Source of the DNA: Bradyrhizobium campsiandrae
GTDB taxonomy: Bacteria > Pseudomonadota > Alphaproteobacteria > Rhizobiales > Xanthobacteraceae
NCBI RefSeq assembly: GCF_014529705.1
Contig: NZ_JAANIH010000041.1
Span: 1-64,000 of the forward strand
Direction of reading: 5' to 3'
Length of the DNA stretch: 64,000 nt
How positions within the stretch are numbered: the first letter of the stretch is position 1; the number at the start of each line of letters is the position of its first letter. Positions 49,361 to 61,716 of the stretch are shown here, in pieces. Below the pieces are notes generated by a model. It was not told where the DNA came from. It saw nothing but the letters and a program-made list of their open reading frames with translations, and did not search any database. The position numbers were made by a program, and so were the translations under genes.

Positions 49361-51421
49361 ATGCTTGATCTCGCAATCGTAGGCGGCGGCCCTGGCGGGC
49401 TGATGAGCGCCTGGTACCTGAAGCGTAAGCTCGGCGATCTCTGCCGCATCACCATCTACGAAGCGTCCGACCGGCTCGGCGGCAAGATCGTCACGCGCAA
49501 ATTCGATTCGGCGCCGGCGATGTACGAGGCCGGCGTGGCCGAGATCTACGATTACTCGATGACGGGTCCCGATCCGCTGCGCGAACTGATCCAGCATTTC
49601 GGATTGCAGACCATTCCGATGGACGCCGAGCAGGTTCATCTCGACGGCGAACTGCTGAACGATGTTCCCGGCATGCGCCGCAAATACGGCGCCAAGACCG
49701 CGGCTGCGATCGAGGCCTTCCGCAAGCGCTGCGCCGACGAGATGTCGCCGATCGAATATTACGAAGGTGTCGGCGCCCACGACAACGAAAACCCCTGGGC
49801 CTACAAGACCGCCGAGCAGGTGCTCGACGAAGAGGTCGAGGACGAGACGGCAAAGCGCTTCTTCAAGGTGATGGCGCGCTCGGACATCGCGACCGAAAGC
49901 CACAACACCAACGGCCTCAACGCGCTCAAGAACTATCTGATGGATGTCGATGGCTATATCGGCCTCTACTCCATCCAGAACGGCAACGAGCAACTGATCG
50001 AGTGCCTGCAGTCGGAGGTCAACGCCGACATCCAGCTCAACCACCGCGTGCTCACGGTCGGCAAGGCGACGACCGGCCGCTACCAGCTGAAGATGATGAA
50101 CGGCAAGGGGCCGGAGACGCGCGATTTCGACCTCGTGCTGGTCTGCCTGCCGCATTCCTGGCTCGCCACGATGGCGTGGGAAGGCGAGCAGCTGCGCAAG
50201 TCGATGGTCAAGCACGTCGCCTATTTCGACCGTCCGGCGCATTACCTGCGGGTCTCGATCCTGTTCGATACCCCGTTCTGGGGCGACAGGATTCCGGGCG
50301 CGTGGTTCATGTCGGAGGCGTTCGGCGGCTGCTGCGTCTACAACGAGGGCGCGCGTCACGATGTCGGCAAGCATGGTGTGCTGAACTGGCTGATCCCCGG
50401 ATCCGATGCGCTGGCTTTCGCCAATCTGTCGGACCAGGAACTGATCGATGCCGCGCTGAAATCGCTGCCGGCCTCGCTTGGGGATGCGCGCGCGCATTTC
50501 ATGGAAGGCAAGATCCACCGCTGGCTGTCGTCGGTGAACGCCATACCGGGCGGTCTGCCCGTGCGCGACGTCATGACCAATCACCGCCCGGAGCCGAAGG
50601 ACCATCCCGGGATTGTCGTGGTCGGCGACTATCTGTTCGACTCCACGCTGAACGGTTTGCTCGACTCCTCGGACGCAGCGACCGACATCATCCTGACCGA
50701 GATGATGCGGCTGCGCCGCGAACGCGCGCAGGAAGGCAAGCCGGTCTCGGACAAGATCGACCGGGATTATTTCGAGAACTATCGCGGTCTTGGCCCCTAC
50801 AATGAAGTTTGGCAGCACTTCACCGATCCCGACTATCTGACCAACCTGATCAGCATCGTCTGGGGCAAGACGAAGGGCGCCAAGCTGCTGGTCGCAGGCT
50901 CGGCCAGCGGCGAACTGGTCGGCGCACTGCGCGAGCGCGGCATCGACGCGTGGGGCATCGAGAACAACCGCGCGATCCACGCCAGGACGCCGAAGGCACT
51001 CAAGAAGTACAACAAGCTCGGCTCGATCACCGACATGCCGTTCAAGAACGGCAGCTTCGACTACGTGTTCGAGACCAGCCTCTGCCATGTCTCGCCGAAG
51101 CAGGTGGTGCGCGCGATCAAGGAACTGAATCGCGTGGTCAGGACCGGGCTCGTGTTCGGCTCGGTCACCTCTGACATGGCGCCGGCCCTGATCGACCGGT
51201 ACGACCTCCTGCGCGGGGTCAAGAAGCTCGGCACCTGGTGGGAATGGTCCGAACTGTTCTTCGGCAACGGCTTCGATCTGTCGATGCACCGCAAGGACTG
51301 CACCGATGCGCTCTGGACGGCGACGCTCGCCGCCAACAAAGGTCCCGGGCAGTGGTACGCCGACGCCGATTCTTTGCGCTATTCCTTCTTCGACAAGGTC
51401 GAGGACGAAGACGACGACTAG
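49361..51421 (+). CDS. Flavin amine oxidase-like protein fused to a SAM methyltransferase
   Basis: From the ATG at 49361 the protein has 686 residues (a GTG at 49325 is an alternative). Residues 1 to about 455 form a flavin amine oxidase/protoporphyrinogen oxidase-like domain: MLDLAIVGGGPGGLMSAWYL (FAD loop), IYEASDRLGGKI, and a C-terminal GIVVVGDYLFDSTLNGLLDSSDAAT FAD motif. Residues from about 505 form a class I methyltransferase: KLLVAGSASGELVGALRERGIDAWGIENN, SITDMPFKNGSFDYVFETSLCHVSPKQVVRAIKELNRVVR. The protein ends in an acidic VEDEDDD. It is the first gene of a block between rpoC and rpsL, followed after 135 bases by an ABC exporter. Substrate unknown; modification of an exported small molecule is a guess. 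Confidence 0.85.
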   Translation: MLDLAIVGGGPGGLMSAWYLKRKLGDLCRITIYEASDRLGGKIVTRKFDSAPAMYEAGVAEIYDYSMTGPDPLRELIQHFGLQTIPMDAEQVHLDGELLNDVPGMRRKYGAKTAAAIEAFRKRCADEMSPIEYYEGVGAHDNENPWAYKTAEQVLDEEVEDETAKRFFKVMARSDIATESHNTNGLNALKNYLMDVDGYIGLYSIQNGNEQLIECLQSEVNADIQLNHRVLTVGKATTGRYQLKMMNGKGPETRDFDLVLVCLPHSWLATMAWEGEQLRKSMVKHVAYFDRPAHYLRVSILFDTPFWGDRIPGAWFMSEAFGGCCVYNEGARHDVGKHGVLNWLIPGSDALAFANLSDQELIDAALKSLPASLGDARAHFMEGKIHRWLSSVNAIPGGLPVRDVMTNHRPEPKDHPGIVVVGDYLFDSTLNGLLDSSDAATDIILTEMMRLRRERAQEGKPVSDKIDRDYFENYRGLGPYNEVWQHFTDPDYLTNLISIVWGKTKGAKLLVAGSASGELVGALRERGIDAWGIENNRAIHARTPKALKKYNKLGSITDMPFKNGSFDYVFETSLCHVSPKQVVRAIKELNRVVRTGLVFGSVTSDMAPALIDRYDLLRGVKKLGTWWEWSELFFGNGFDLSMHRKDCTDALWTATLAANKGPGQWYADADSLRYSFFDKVEDEDDD

Positions 51422-51556
51422 CATCCCGAGGCGGATGAACTCGCCAATTGTTTTGCCGAATTCATCCTGATCGCATAGAATCAGGATCAGTAGCGGCTTT
51501 CCGCTATCTCCCTGCTTTCTCTGCGGTCATGCCGGCCGTCAGCATCGGTTGGTATC

Positions 51557-53605
51557 ATGGCGTCCAGGCCTCTTTCGCCCGACAAACAGAAGCTTGCTGC
51601 CGCAGAGGCGGCCGAGCTCGAGGACAAGCTCGCCGCGGGCAAAGAGCCCGCGCTGGAAGACGACGAGGAAGACGAGGACGAAGACGAGGGCGACGACGAG
51701 CTCGAGCTCGACGACGATGATGACGAGGACCTCGTCGTCTTTACCGCCCGTGAGGCCGCCGGCGCGCTCGCGACCATCCTCGGCTTCGTCAAGCCCTTCC
51801 TGTCCAACTACAAGCGTATCCTGGGCTATGTGGCGTTTGGCGTGCTGGTCGAGACGCTGTTCAACGTCATCATGCCGCTCAGCCTGAAGTTCCTGATCGA
51901 CGACGCGCTCGGTGAGGAGGATTTCCAGGCGCTGTACAAGATCCTCGGCGTGCTCGCGGTCGCCGGTATCTTCACCTCGATCATCGCGGTCTGGTACGAG
52001 CGCTGGGACGCGCGGCTGGCAGCCTGCGTCATCTCCGACGTCCGCAAGCGCCTGTTCGAGCACGTCCAGGATCTGCCGGCGGCCTATTTCGGCCGCACCA
52101 AGCGCGGCGAGATCCTGTCGCGCTTCTCGGTTGATCTCTCGGCCTTCGAGGGCTCGGTCAAGACCTTCGCCAACAGCGCGGCGCTGCCCTTCCTGGAGTT
52201 GATCGCCGGCATCATCCTGATGCTGTTCCTGAACTGGCAGCTCGCGGTGGTCGCGCTGCTGGTGTTTCCGATCACGCTGATTGGCCCGCGCATCCTGACG
52301 CCGAAGGCGGTGCAGGCCAATTACGAGCAGAAGCTCAACGAAAGCGCGCTGCTCGGCATGGTGCAGGAGAACATCGCGGCGCAGGCCGTGATCAAGGCGT
52401 TCAGCCTGCAGCGCAAGATGTTCGGCTTTTTCGCCTTCCGCAACGAGGCGACCCGCGACAGGATCGCAGCCGCCGGGTTCCTGTCGACGATGGTGGAACG
52501 GACCGTCACCATCTCGGTGCTCCTGCTGCACCTCGTCGTACTCGCGATCGGCGCTTATCTCGCGACCAAGGGCCAGATCACCATCGGCACCTTCGTCACC
52601 TTCGAGAGCGCGTTCTGGGAGGTCTCCTACAACATCGCGCACGTGATGCACTTCATCCCGGTGTCGATCTCCTCGGCGGCCGCGATTCGCCACATGCAGG
52701 AGTTGCTGGACGAGCCCACCCGCGGTGCCGATCGTCCCGGTGCGCCCGATCTGCCGCGCATCACCCACGACATCACCTTCGACCACGTGACGTTCCAGTA
52801 CGAGGGCGCGCAGACGCCGGTACTGGACAATCTCAGCCTCAAGCTCAATGCCGGCAAGCGCATCGCCATCGTCGGCCCCTCCGGTTCGGGCAAGAGCACG
52901 CTGCTCAATCTGATCCTGCGTCTCTACGTGCCGGACGAGGGGCGCGTCACCATCGACGGCGTCGATGTCCGCAAGGTGACGCTGGATTCGCTCCGCCGCA
53001 GCATGGCGGTGGTGTTCCAGGAGAACATGCTGTTCAACATGTCGATCCGCGAGAACATCCGGCTCGGCAAGGAGGGCGCGACCGACGCGGAAGTGGAGGA
53101 GGCCGCCAAGAAGGCCGAGATCCACCGCTACATCATGAGCCTGCCGCAGCGCTACGACACCCCGGTCGGCGAGCGCGGCGATACGTTGTCGGGCGGCCAG
53201 CGCCAGCGCATCGCGATCGCGCGCGCGATCATCCGCAATCCCTCGGTGCTGCTGCTCGATGAAGCGACCTCCGCACTCGACCAGACCACGGAGGCGGCGA
53301 TCAACCGCACGCTGCTGAAGGTCGCCAAGGGCCGCACCATGATCTGGTCGACCCATCGCCTGGCGTCGGTGGTCGAGATGGACGAGATCATCGTGATCTC
53401 AGGGGGCAGGGCGATCGAGCGCGGCTCGCATGCCGAACTGCTCGCCAGGAACGGCACCTATCGCAAGCTGTGGAACGACCAGATCCACCAGCCCCACGGT
53501 GCGGCTGCTCAGGCCGACGACGACAGCGATGACGACGAAGACGATGAGGACGATGAGGACGACCTCGACGAGGATGATGAGGACGAGGACGACGAGGAGG
53601 AGTGA
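51557..53605 (+). CDS. ABC exporter (fused permease-ATPase) with acidic tails
   Basis: The 682 residues hold a six-helix ABC transmembrane domain (about 75-370) and an ATPase domain: Walker A VGPSGSGKST, Q-loop VVFQENMLFNMSIRENI, signature LSGGQRQRIAIARA, Walker B VLLLDEATSALD and H-loop STHRLAS. This is the MsbA/lipid-exporter type. Unusual are two acidic tracts: about 34-58 before the first helix, and the last 30 residues, almost all Asp and Glu. The C-terminal tract is encoded by 97 bases shared with the opposite-strand FAD oxidoreductase gene. It follows the oxidase-methyltransferase gene on the same strand and may export its product. Confidence 0.88.
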   Translation: MASRPLSPDKQKLAAAEAAELEDKLAAGKEPALEDDEEDEDEDEGDDELELDDDDDEDLVVFTAREAAGALATILGFVKPFLSNYKRILGYVAFGVLVETLFNVIMPLSLKFLIDDALGEEDFQALYKILGVLAVAGIFTSIIAVWYERWDARLAACVISDVRKRLFEHVQDLPAAYFGRTKRGEILSRFSVDLSAFEGSVKTFANSAALPFLELIAGIILMLFLNWQLAVVALLVFPITLIGPRILTPKAVQANYEQKLNESALLGMVQENIAAQAVIKAFSLQRKMFGFFAFRNEATRDRIAAAGFLSTMVERTVTISVLLLHLVVLAIGAYLATKGQITIGTFVTFESAFWEVSYNIAHVMHFIPVSISSAAAIRHMQELLDEPTRGADRPGAPDLPRITHDITFDHVTFQYEGAQTPVLDNLSLKLNAGKRIAIVGPSGSGKSTLLNLILRLYVPDEGRVTIDGVDVRKVTLDSLRRSMAVVFQENMLFNMSIRENIRLGKEGATDAEVEEAAKKAEIHRYIMSLPQRYDTPVGERGDTLSGGQRQRIAIARAIIRNPSVLLLDEATSALDQTTEAAINRTLLKVAKGRTMIWSTHRLASVVEMDEIIVISGGRAIERGSHAELLARNGTYRKLWNDQIHQPHGAAAQADDDSDDDEDDEDDEDDLDEDDEDEDDEEE

Positions 53606-54771
53606 CCGAGGAAGTTCGGCTCCAGATGGATCGTCCCTCCAAACCGCCGCAACAATCCCTGGGCCGACCACGCCATGAAGCGCGCCCAGCGCTGCGCGCT
53701 CCAGTAGGGGCTCGTCGCAATCGAAACCGAGCGGAAGTCGAAGGCTTTCGCCGCCGCCCATTGGTCGCAGGCCCGCTTCACCGGATCTGCGTAGAACGCG
53801 GCGATCTTGCCCGCATCCATTCCGTCGGACGCCAGCCATCGCGGGATGTGGACGTTGCAGAGCCGCTCGACGTCGGTGAACACCTTGTCGCAACCGGTGC
53901 CGGCGACGGGGCAGGAGGTTGCGAAGGCATCGCCCGCCAGCACCACGCCCGGCTGGTGGCCGGCATCATTCACGTAGAGATCGACCGGACGGATCTTGAT
54001 CTCGCCGGTGATGTCGAACGGGCCGGCAATGCGCTTGAGCCGCGGCAGGGCGGCATTCAATGTCTCGGCCGGCGCGCGGCGGAATTCGCGCAGCCAGGGA
54101 TCGTCGAAGCCGCGGTACACGAACAGATTGGCCCGCATTCGCGTGCCGATCGGAAACAGCGAGATGTAGGGGATTCGGTCGCGCGGGCGCTCCGAGAAAT
54201 AGGTCAGGGCCGGGAAGTCGAACGAGTTCCGCCCGGCTGGCACCGCGTCGAATCCGATCGAGATCGAATGGCAGGCGCTGATGACGTGTCTGACGATGCC
54301 AAGCTGGTGGCGCAGGCCGACATTCAGGCCGTTGGCGAGCACGACCAGGCGGGCCGATATCGTCTCGTCATTGGCGAGCGCTATCCTCTGCCGCTCCGGG
54401 CTGGTCTGGACCGCCACGGCCTTGGTCCAGATCCGTTCGACCGCTTCAGGAATCTCGTCGCGGATCGCATTGACCAGGGAATCATAGCGGATGTTGAACT
54501 GCCGGCTCGGTGCCTTGTCCAGCAGATGGCCGAATCGAGCAATCCAGTTCTCGCCCGAAAAGGTCGCCCGGCGCAGCACCGCGTCGGCGATTCCCGTCCG
54601 CTGGAAACGCTCGATCTGTCCGTGGCCGCTGAGCTTCTCGACGCGAAAATCGGCCGGATAGCTTGCGTGCGGGTCGATCAGCACGGCCGAAATACCGGCG
54701 CGCCCGAGCATCGCGGCGGCGGTCGAGCCGGCAAGTCCCCCGCCGATGATGGCAATATCGGTGTACCGCAT
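53509..54771 (-). CDS. FAD-dependent oxidoreductase (monooxygenase-like) with poly-Ser tail
   Basis: The 420 residues start MRYTDIAIIGGGLAGSTAAAMLGRAGISAVLIDPH, an FAD Rossmann motif, and include a later FAD motif in PGVVLAGDAFATSCPVAGTGCDKVFTDVERL, as in PHBH-like and halogenase-like flavoproteins. The natural family end appears near HLEPNFLGH. After it come about 30 residues that are nearly all Ser, read antisense to the ABC protein's acidic tail. The gene is convergent with the ABC exporter and is preceded by an AT-rich promoter-like patch. Hydroxylation or oxidation of a small molecule is likely, substrate unknown. Confidence 0.82.
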   Translation of the reverse strand: MRYTDIAIIGGGLAGSTAAAMLGRAGISAVLIDPHASYPADFRVEKLSGHGQIERFQRTGIADAVLRRATFSGENWIARFGHLLDKAPSRQFNIRYDSLVNAIRDEIPEAVERIWTKAVAVQTSPERQRIALANDETISARLVVLANGLNVGLRHQLGIVRHVISACHSISIGFDAVPAGRNSFDFPALTYFSERPRDRIPYISLFPIGTRMRANLFVYRGFDDPWLREFRRAPAETLNAALPRLKRIAGPFDITGEIKIRPVDLYVNDAGHQPGVVLAGDAFATSCPVAGTGCDKVFTDVERLCNVHIPRWLASDGMDAGKIAAFYADPVKRACDQWAAAKAFDFRSVSIATSPYWSAQRWARFMAWSAQGLLRRFGGTIHLEPNFLGHSSSSSSSSSSSSRSSSSSSSSSSSSLSSSA

Positions 54772-54835
54772 GGCGCCTGTCTCTGCCGGAGGCGGCAGAT
54801 TGACGCATCAAGAGGAAAAAAAGCCTTAGCACAGG

Positions 54836-54864
54836 ATATAAAAGTATATTTCTTCCGGGTAAAA
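54836..54864 (-). promoter_or_regulatory. Candidate promoter for the FAD oxidoreductase
   Basis: On the minus strand TTTTAC (54859-54864) and TTATAT (54836-54841) are separated by 17 bases. The patch is unusually AT-rich for this genome and lies 65 bases upstream of the start codon. Confidence 0.45.
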
Positions 54865-54969
54865 ACTGACTGAGACTGGTGGAACCGGCGCTTCGTCCCC
54901 ATATGTGGCAAGGCGCCAAGCCGGCGATTTCTCAAGGCGCGAGAAGCGCTTTGTGACTGTCGTTTCGCC

Positions 54970-54998
54970 TTGACTTGACCGATTCTCACTTATAGAAA
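54970..54998 (+). promoter_or_regulatory. Candidate promoter for the rpsL operon
   Basis: TTGACT (54970-54975) and TAGAAA (54993-54998) are 17 bases apart; TATAGA at 54991 is an alternative -10. It would give a leader of about 420 bases before rpsL. The 658-base gap from 54772 to 55429 holds no gene that I can support, and other promoters may lie nearer to rpsL. Confidence 0.4.
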
Positions 54999-55429
54999 GC
55001 GCCTCACTTAACGACAGGCGGTGAGCATTGCCAACGTCGGAACGGGCCACCCGCTGATCCCCAGGGATCGCCAAAGCGGGCACCAACCTCGACGAATGCC
55101 GCTCAAACGCTGTCGATAATAGCTAGGCAATGCCAGTGCGATTTTAGGCCTCTCGAGCTTGTTCTCCTGAGACCGAATTCGGATGCATGACCTCGGTGCG
55201 CAGGCCGCGGCTTTACGCTGATCGGCCCTGATACTGCGGTCCTCTGTGGCGTCGAAGCGCTTTCCGCTCGGTGATGGAGCGGTTGGCGCGATTTCGCTTT
55301 GCGCGGATTGTTTCGCGCGGAGCGGGCTCCGTCGAGCGGGACGCTCGACAAGAATTTGCGGTCCCGGCAACGGGCCGCGGCAAGACAGCGGGCCCGCAAG
55401 GGGTCGCGATAACAAAGGGTAAGGCCAGG

Positions 55430-55801
55430 ATGCCGACGATCAACCAGCTGATCGCTCAACCGCGTGAAGTGCAGAAGTCGCGCAAGAAGGTGCCGGCGCT
55501 GCAGCAGTCGCCGCAGAAGCGTGGTGTTTGCACCCGCGTCTACACCACGACCCCGAAGAAGCCGAACTCGGCGCTTCGTAAGGTCGCCAAGGTGCGTCTG
55601 ACCAATGGTTTCGAGGTGATCGGCTACATCCCGGGTGAGGGCCATAACCTTCAGGAGCACTCGGTGGTCATGATCCGCGGCGGCCGCGTCAAGGACTTGC
55701 CCGGCGTGCGCTACCACATCCTCCGCGGCGTTCTGGATACCCAGGGCGTCAAGAACCGTAAGCAGCGTCGTTCGAAGTACGGCGCGAAGCGTCCGAAGTA
55801 A
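55430..55801 (+). CDS. rpsL: 30S ribosomal protein S12
   Basis: The ATG at 55430 gives 123 residues starting MPTINQLIAQPREVQKSRKKVPAL; the longer open frame upstream is not conserved in style. The streptomycin-related sites TTTPKKPNSALRK and GGRVKDLPGVRYH read wild type. It starts the str operon (rpsL, rpsG, fusA, tuf). Confidence 0.98.
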   Translation: MPTINQLIAQPREVQKSRKKVPALQQSPQKRGVCTRVYTTTPKKPNSALRKVAKVRLTNGFEVIGYIPGEGHNLQEHSVVMIRGGRVKDLPGVRYHILRGVLDTQGVKNRKQRRSKYGAKRPK

Positions 55802-55816
55802 GCGGGAACCAGCTCC

Positions 55817-56287
55817 ATGTCTCGTCGCCACTCAGCGGAAAAGCGCGAAGTTCTTCCCGATCCGAAGTTCGGGAACATCATCGTCACCAAGTTCATGAAC
55901 TCGGTGATGTACGCCGGCAAGAAGTCGGTCGCCGAAGGCATCGTCTACGGCGCGTTCGGCATCATCGAATCCAAGACCAAGCAGAACCCGCTTGGCGTGT
56001 TCGAGCAGGCGCTCGAGAACGTCATGCCGACGATTGAAGTGCGCTCCCGCCGCGTCGGCGGTGCGACCTATCAGGTCCCCGTCGAAGTTCGCTCGACCCG
56101 CCGCCAGGCGCTGGGCATTCGCTGGCTGATCTCGGCCGCACGCGAGCGCAACGAAAAGACGATGACCGAGCGTCTGTCGGCTGAGCTCCTGGATGCGTCG
56201 AACAACCGTGGGAACGCCGTCAAGAAGCGTGAAGACGTGCACCGGATGGCGGAAGCCAACCGTGCCTTCTCGCACTATCGCTGGTAA
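55817..56287 (+). CDS. rpsG: 30S ribosomal protein S7
   Basis: The 156 residues begin MSRRHSAEKREVLPDPKFGNIIVTKFMN and contain VEVRSRRVGGATYQVPVEVRSTRRQALGIRWLI, the S7 signature. It nucleates assembly of the 30S head. It lies 15 bases after rpsL. Confidence 0.98.
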   Translation: MSRRHSAEKREVLPDPKFGNIIVTKFMNSVMYAGKKSVAEGIVYGAFGIIESKTKQNPLGVFEQALENVMPTIEVRSRRVGGATYQVPVEVRSTRRQALGIRWLISAARERNEKTMTERLSAELLDASNNRGNAVKKREDVHRMAEANRAFSHYRW

Positions 56288-56320
56288 CGGCGAAACAAAC
56301 GGACTCGCAAGGAACACCCC

Positions 56321-58393
<2,073 letters not shown>

Positions 58394-58433
58394 TTGTCGT
58401 CGGTCTAAAGCTGACGATTGAACGGAGAGTCAA

Positions 58434-59624
<1,191 letters not shown>

Positions 59625-59641
59625 TTACGAGAATAGGGACG

Positions 59642-59673
59642 GCGAATAGCGAGTGGTGACATTCGCTATTCGC
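59642..59673 (+). other. Hairpin in the tuf-rpsJ gap
   Basis: GCGAATAGCGA (59642-59652) pairs with TCGCTATTCGC (59663-59673); a further TATTCGC copy follows. There is no T-run after it, so it may be an RNA processing or attenuation site rather than a terminator. Sequence between str and S10 operons is otherwise short. Confidence 0.6.
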
Positions 59674-59704
59674 TATTCGCCACCCAACGAAGAGAGACAC
59701 GGCA

Positions 59705-60013
59705 ATGAACGGCCAAAATATTCGCATCCGTCTCAAGGCGTTCGACCATCGTATCCTCGATACGTCGACCCGCGAGATCGTGAACACGGCGAAGCGCACC
59801 GGTGCGCAGGTCCGCGGACCCATTCCGCTGCCCACCCGCATCGAGAAGTTCACCGTCAACCGTTCGCCGCACGTCGACAAGAAGAGCCGCGAACAGTTCG
59901 AGATGCGCACTCACAAGCGTCTGCTCGACATCGTCGATCCGACCCCGCAGACCGTCGATGCTTTGATGAAGCTCGACCTGGCCGCCGGTGTCGACGTCGA
60001 GATCAAGCTCTAA
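59705..60013 (+). CDS. rpsJ: 30S ribosomal protein S10
   Basis: The 102 residues start [26 protein letters not shown] and include [30 protein letters not shown], the S10 loop. S10 also pairs with NusG/NusB in antitermination. First gene of the S10 operon. Confidence 0.98.
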
Positions 60014-60066
60014 GATTTTTGGATCACGTTCGCACCTTGCGGACAGAAAGAACAGGAAGCACGCCG

Positions 60067-60783
60067 ATGCGCTCCGGAGTGATCGCACAAAAGGTCGGGA
60101 TGACGCGGGTCTTTACAGAGGCCGGCGAACATATCCCCGTGACCGTGCTGAAGCTCGGCAATTGCCAGGTCGTAGGCCACCGCACTGAAGAGAAGAACGG
60201 TTACGTCGCGCTCCAGCTTGGTTCTGGCAGCCGCAAGACCGTGTACATGCCCAAGGCGGAGCGCGGCCAGTTCGCGGTCGCCAAGGTCGAGCCGAAGCGG
60301 CAGGTCGAGGAGTTTCGCGTCACCGCGGACGCCATGATCCCGGTCGGCGCCGAGATCCAGGCCGACCACTTCGTCGTCGGCCAATTCGTCGACGTCACCG
60401 GCACTTCGGTCGGTAAGGGCTTCGCCGGCGGTATGAAGCGCTGGAACTTCGGCGGTCTGCGCGCCACGCACGGTGTGTCGATCTCGCACCGCTCGATCGG
60501 TTCGACCGGTGGTCGTCAGGATCCCGGCAAGACCTGGAAGAACAAGAAGATGCCCGGTCACATGGGTGTCGATCGCATCACCACGCTCAACCTTCGCGTC
60601 GTCCAGACCGATGTCGAGCGCGGCCTGATCCTCGTCGAAGGCGCCGTTCCCGGCTCCAAGGGCGGTTGGATCCGCGTGCGCGACGCCGTCAAGAAGCCGC
60701 TTCCGAAGGAAGCTCCGAAGCCCGGCAAGTTCAAGGTTGCGGGCGGCGAAGCCGAGGCTGCGGCCCAGCAAGAGGGTGCGTGA
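60067..60783 (+). CDS. rplC: 50S ribosomal protein L3
   Basis: The ATG at 60067 gives 238 residues beginning MRSGVIAQKVGMTRVFTEAGEHIPVTVL. The core KGFAGGMKRWNFGGLRATHGVSISHRSIGSTG...KNKKMPGHMG is typical of L3. The C-terminus carries an Ala/Gln/Glu-rich tail common in this group. Confidence 0.98.
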   Translation: MRSGVIAQKVGMTRVFTEAGEHIPVTVLKLGNCQVVGHRTEEKNGYVALQLGSGSRKTVYMPKAERGQFAVAKVEPKRQVEEFRVTADAMIPVGAEIQADHFVVGQFVDVTGTSVGKGFAGGMKRWNFGGLRATHGVSISHRSIGSTGGRQDPGKTWKNKKMPGHMGVDRITTLNLRVVQTDVERGLILVEGAVPGSKGGWIRVRDAVKKPLPKEAPKPGKFKVAGGEAEAAAQQEGA

Positions 60784-60784
60784 G

Positions 60785-61405
60785 ATGGAATTGAAGGTCA
60801 CCACCCTCGAAGGTAAGGAAGCCGGCTCGGTCCAGCTTTCCGACGCCATTTTCGGTCTCGAGCCGCGCCAGGACATCATTGCGCGTTGCGTGCAGTGGCA
60901 GCTCAACAAGCGTCAGGCCGGCACCCACAAGGCCAAGGGCCGCGCCGAGATCTGGCGCACCGGCAAGAAGATGTACAAGCAGAAGGGCACCGGCGGTGCT
61001 CGTCACGGCTCGGCCCGCGTGCCGCAGTTCCGCGGCGGCGGTCGTGCCTTCGGTCCGGTGGTGCGTTCGCACGCCACCGATCTGCCGAAGAAGGTGCGCG
61101 CGCTCGCTCTCAAGCATGCGTTGTCGGCCAAGGCCAAGGACGGCGACCTGCTCGTGATCGAGAAGGCCGCGCTGGAAGCCGCCAAGACCAAGGCGCTGCT
61201 CGGTCACTTCTCGGGCCTGGGGCTCACCAACGCGCTGATCATCGACGGCGCCGAGCTCAACAACGGCTTTGCCGCTGCGGCCCGCAACATCCCCAACATG
61301 GACGTGCTGCCGATCCAGGGCATCAACGTCTATGACATCCTGCGCCGTCAGAAGCTCGTTCTGACCAAGGCCGCCATCGATGCGCTGGAGGCGCGCTTCA
61401 AATGA
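60785..61405 (+). CDS. rplD: 50S ribosomal protein L4
   Basis: The 206 residues start one base after the rplC stop. The loop GTGGARHGSARVPQFRGGGRAFGPVVRSHATDLPKKVR reaches into the exit tunnel in L4. The stop overlaps the rplW start by four bases. Confidence 0.98.
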   Translation: MELKVTTLEGKEAGSVQLSDAIFGLEPRQDIIARCVQWQLNKRQAGTHKAKGRAEIWRTGKKMYKQKGTGGARHGSARVPQFRGGGRAFGPVVRSHATDLPKKVRALALKHALSAKAKDGDLLVIEKAALEAAKTKALLGHFSGLGLTNALIIDGAELNNGFAAAARNIPNMDVLPIQGINVYDILRRQKLVLTKAAIDALEARFK

Positions 61406-61704
61406 CGAAGAACATCGAGGCTCGGCATTACGACGTGATCGTCGCTCCGGTCGTCACCGAAAAGGCGACGCTGGCGTCCGAGCACAACAAGGTCCTGTTC
61501 AAGGTGGCCGCCAAGGCGACCAAGCCGCAGATCAAGGAAGCGATCGAGAAGCTGTTCGACGTCAAGGTCAAGAGCGTCAACACGCTGGTCCGCAAGGGCA
61601 AGGTCAAGGTCTTCCGCGGCAATCTCGGTTCGCAGTCGAACACCAAGCGCGCGATCGTGACCCTCGAAGAGGGCCACCGGATCGACGTCACCACCGGTCT
61701 GTAA
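61402..61704 (+). CDS. rplW: 50S ribosomal protein L23
   Basis: The 100 residues contain APVVTEKATLASEHNKVLFKVAAKATKPQIKEAIEKLFDVKVKSVNTLV, the L23 core. It lies at the tunnel exit where SRP and trigger factor dock. ATGA overlap with rplD. Confidence 0.97.
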   Translation: MTKNIEARHYDVIVAPVVTEKATLASEHNKVLFKVAAKATKPQIKEAIEKLFDVKVKSVNTLVRKGKVKVFRGNLGSQSNTKRAIVTLEEGHRIDVTTGL

Positions 61705-61716
61705 GGTCGTACGACG

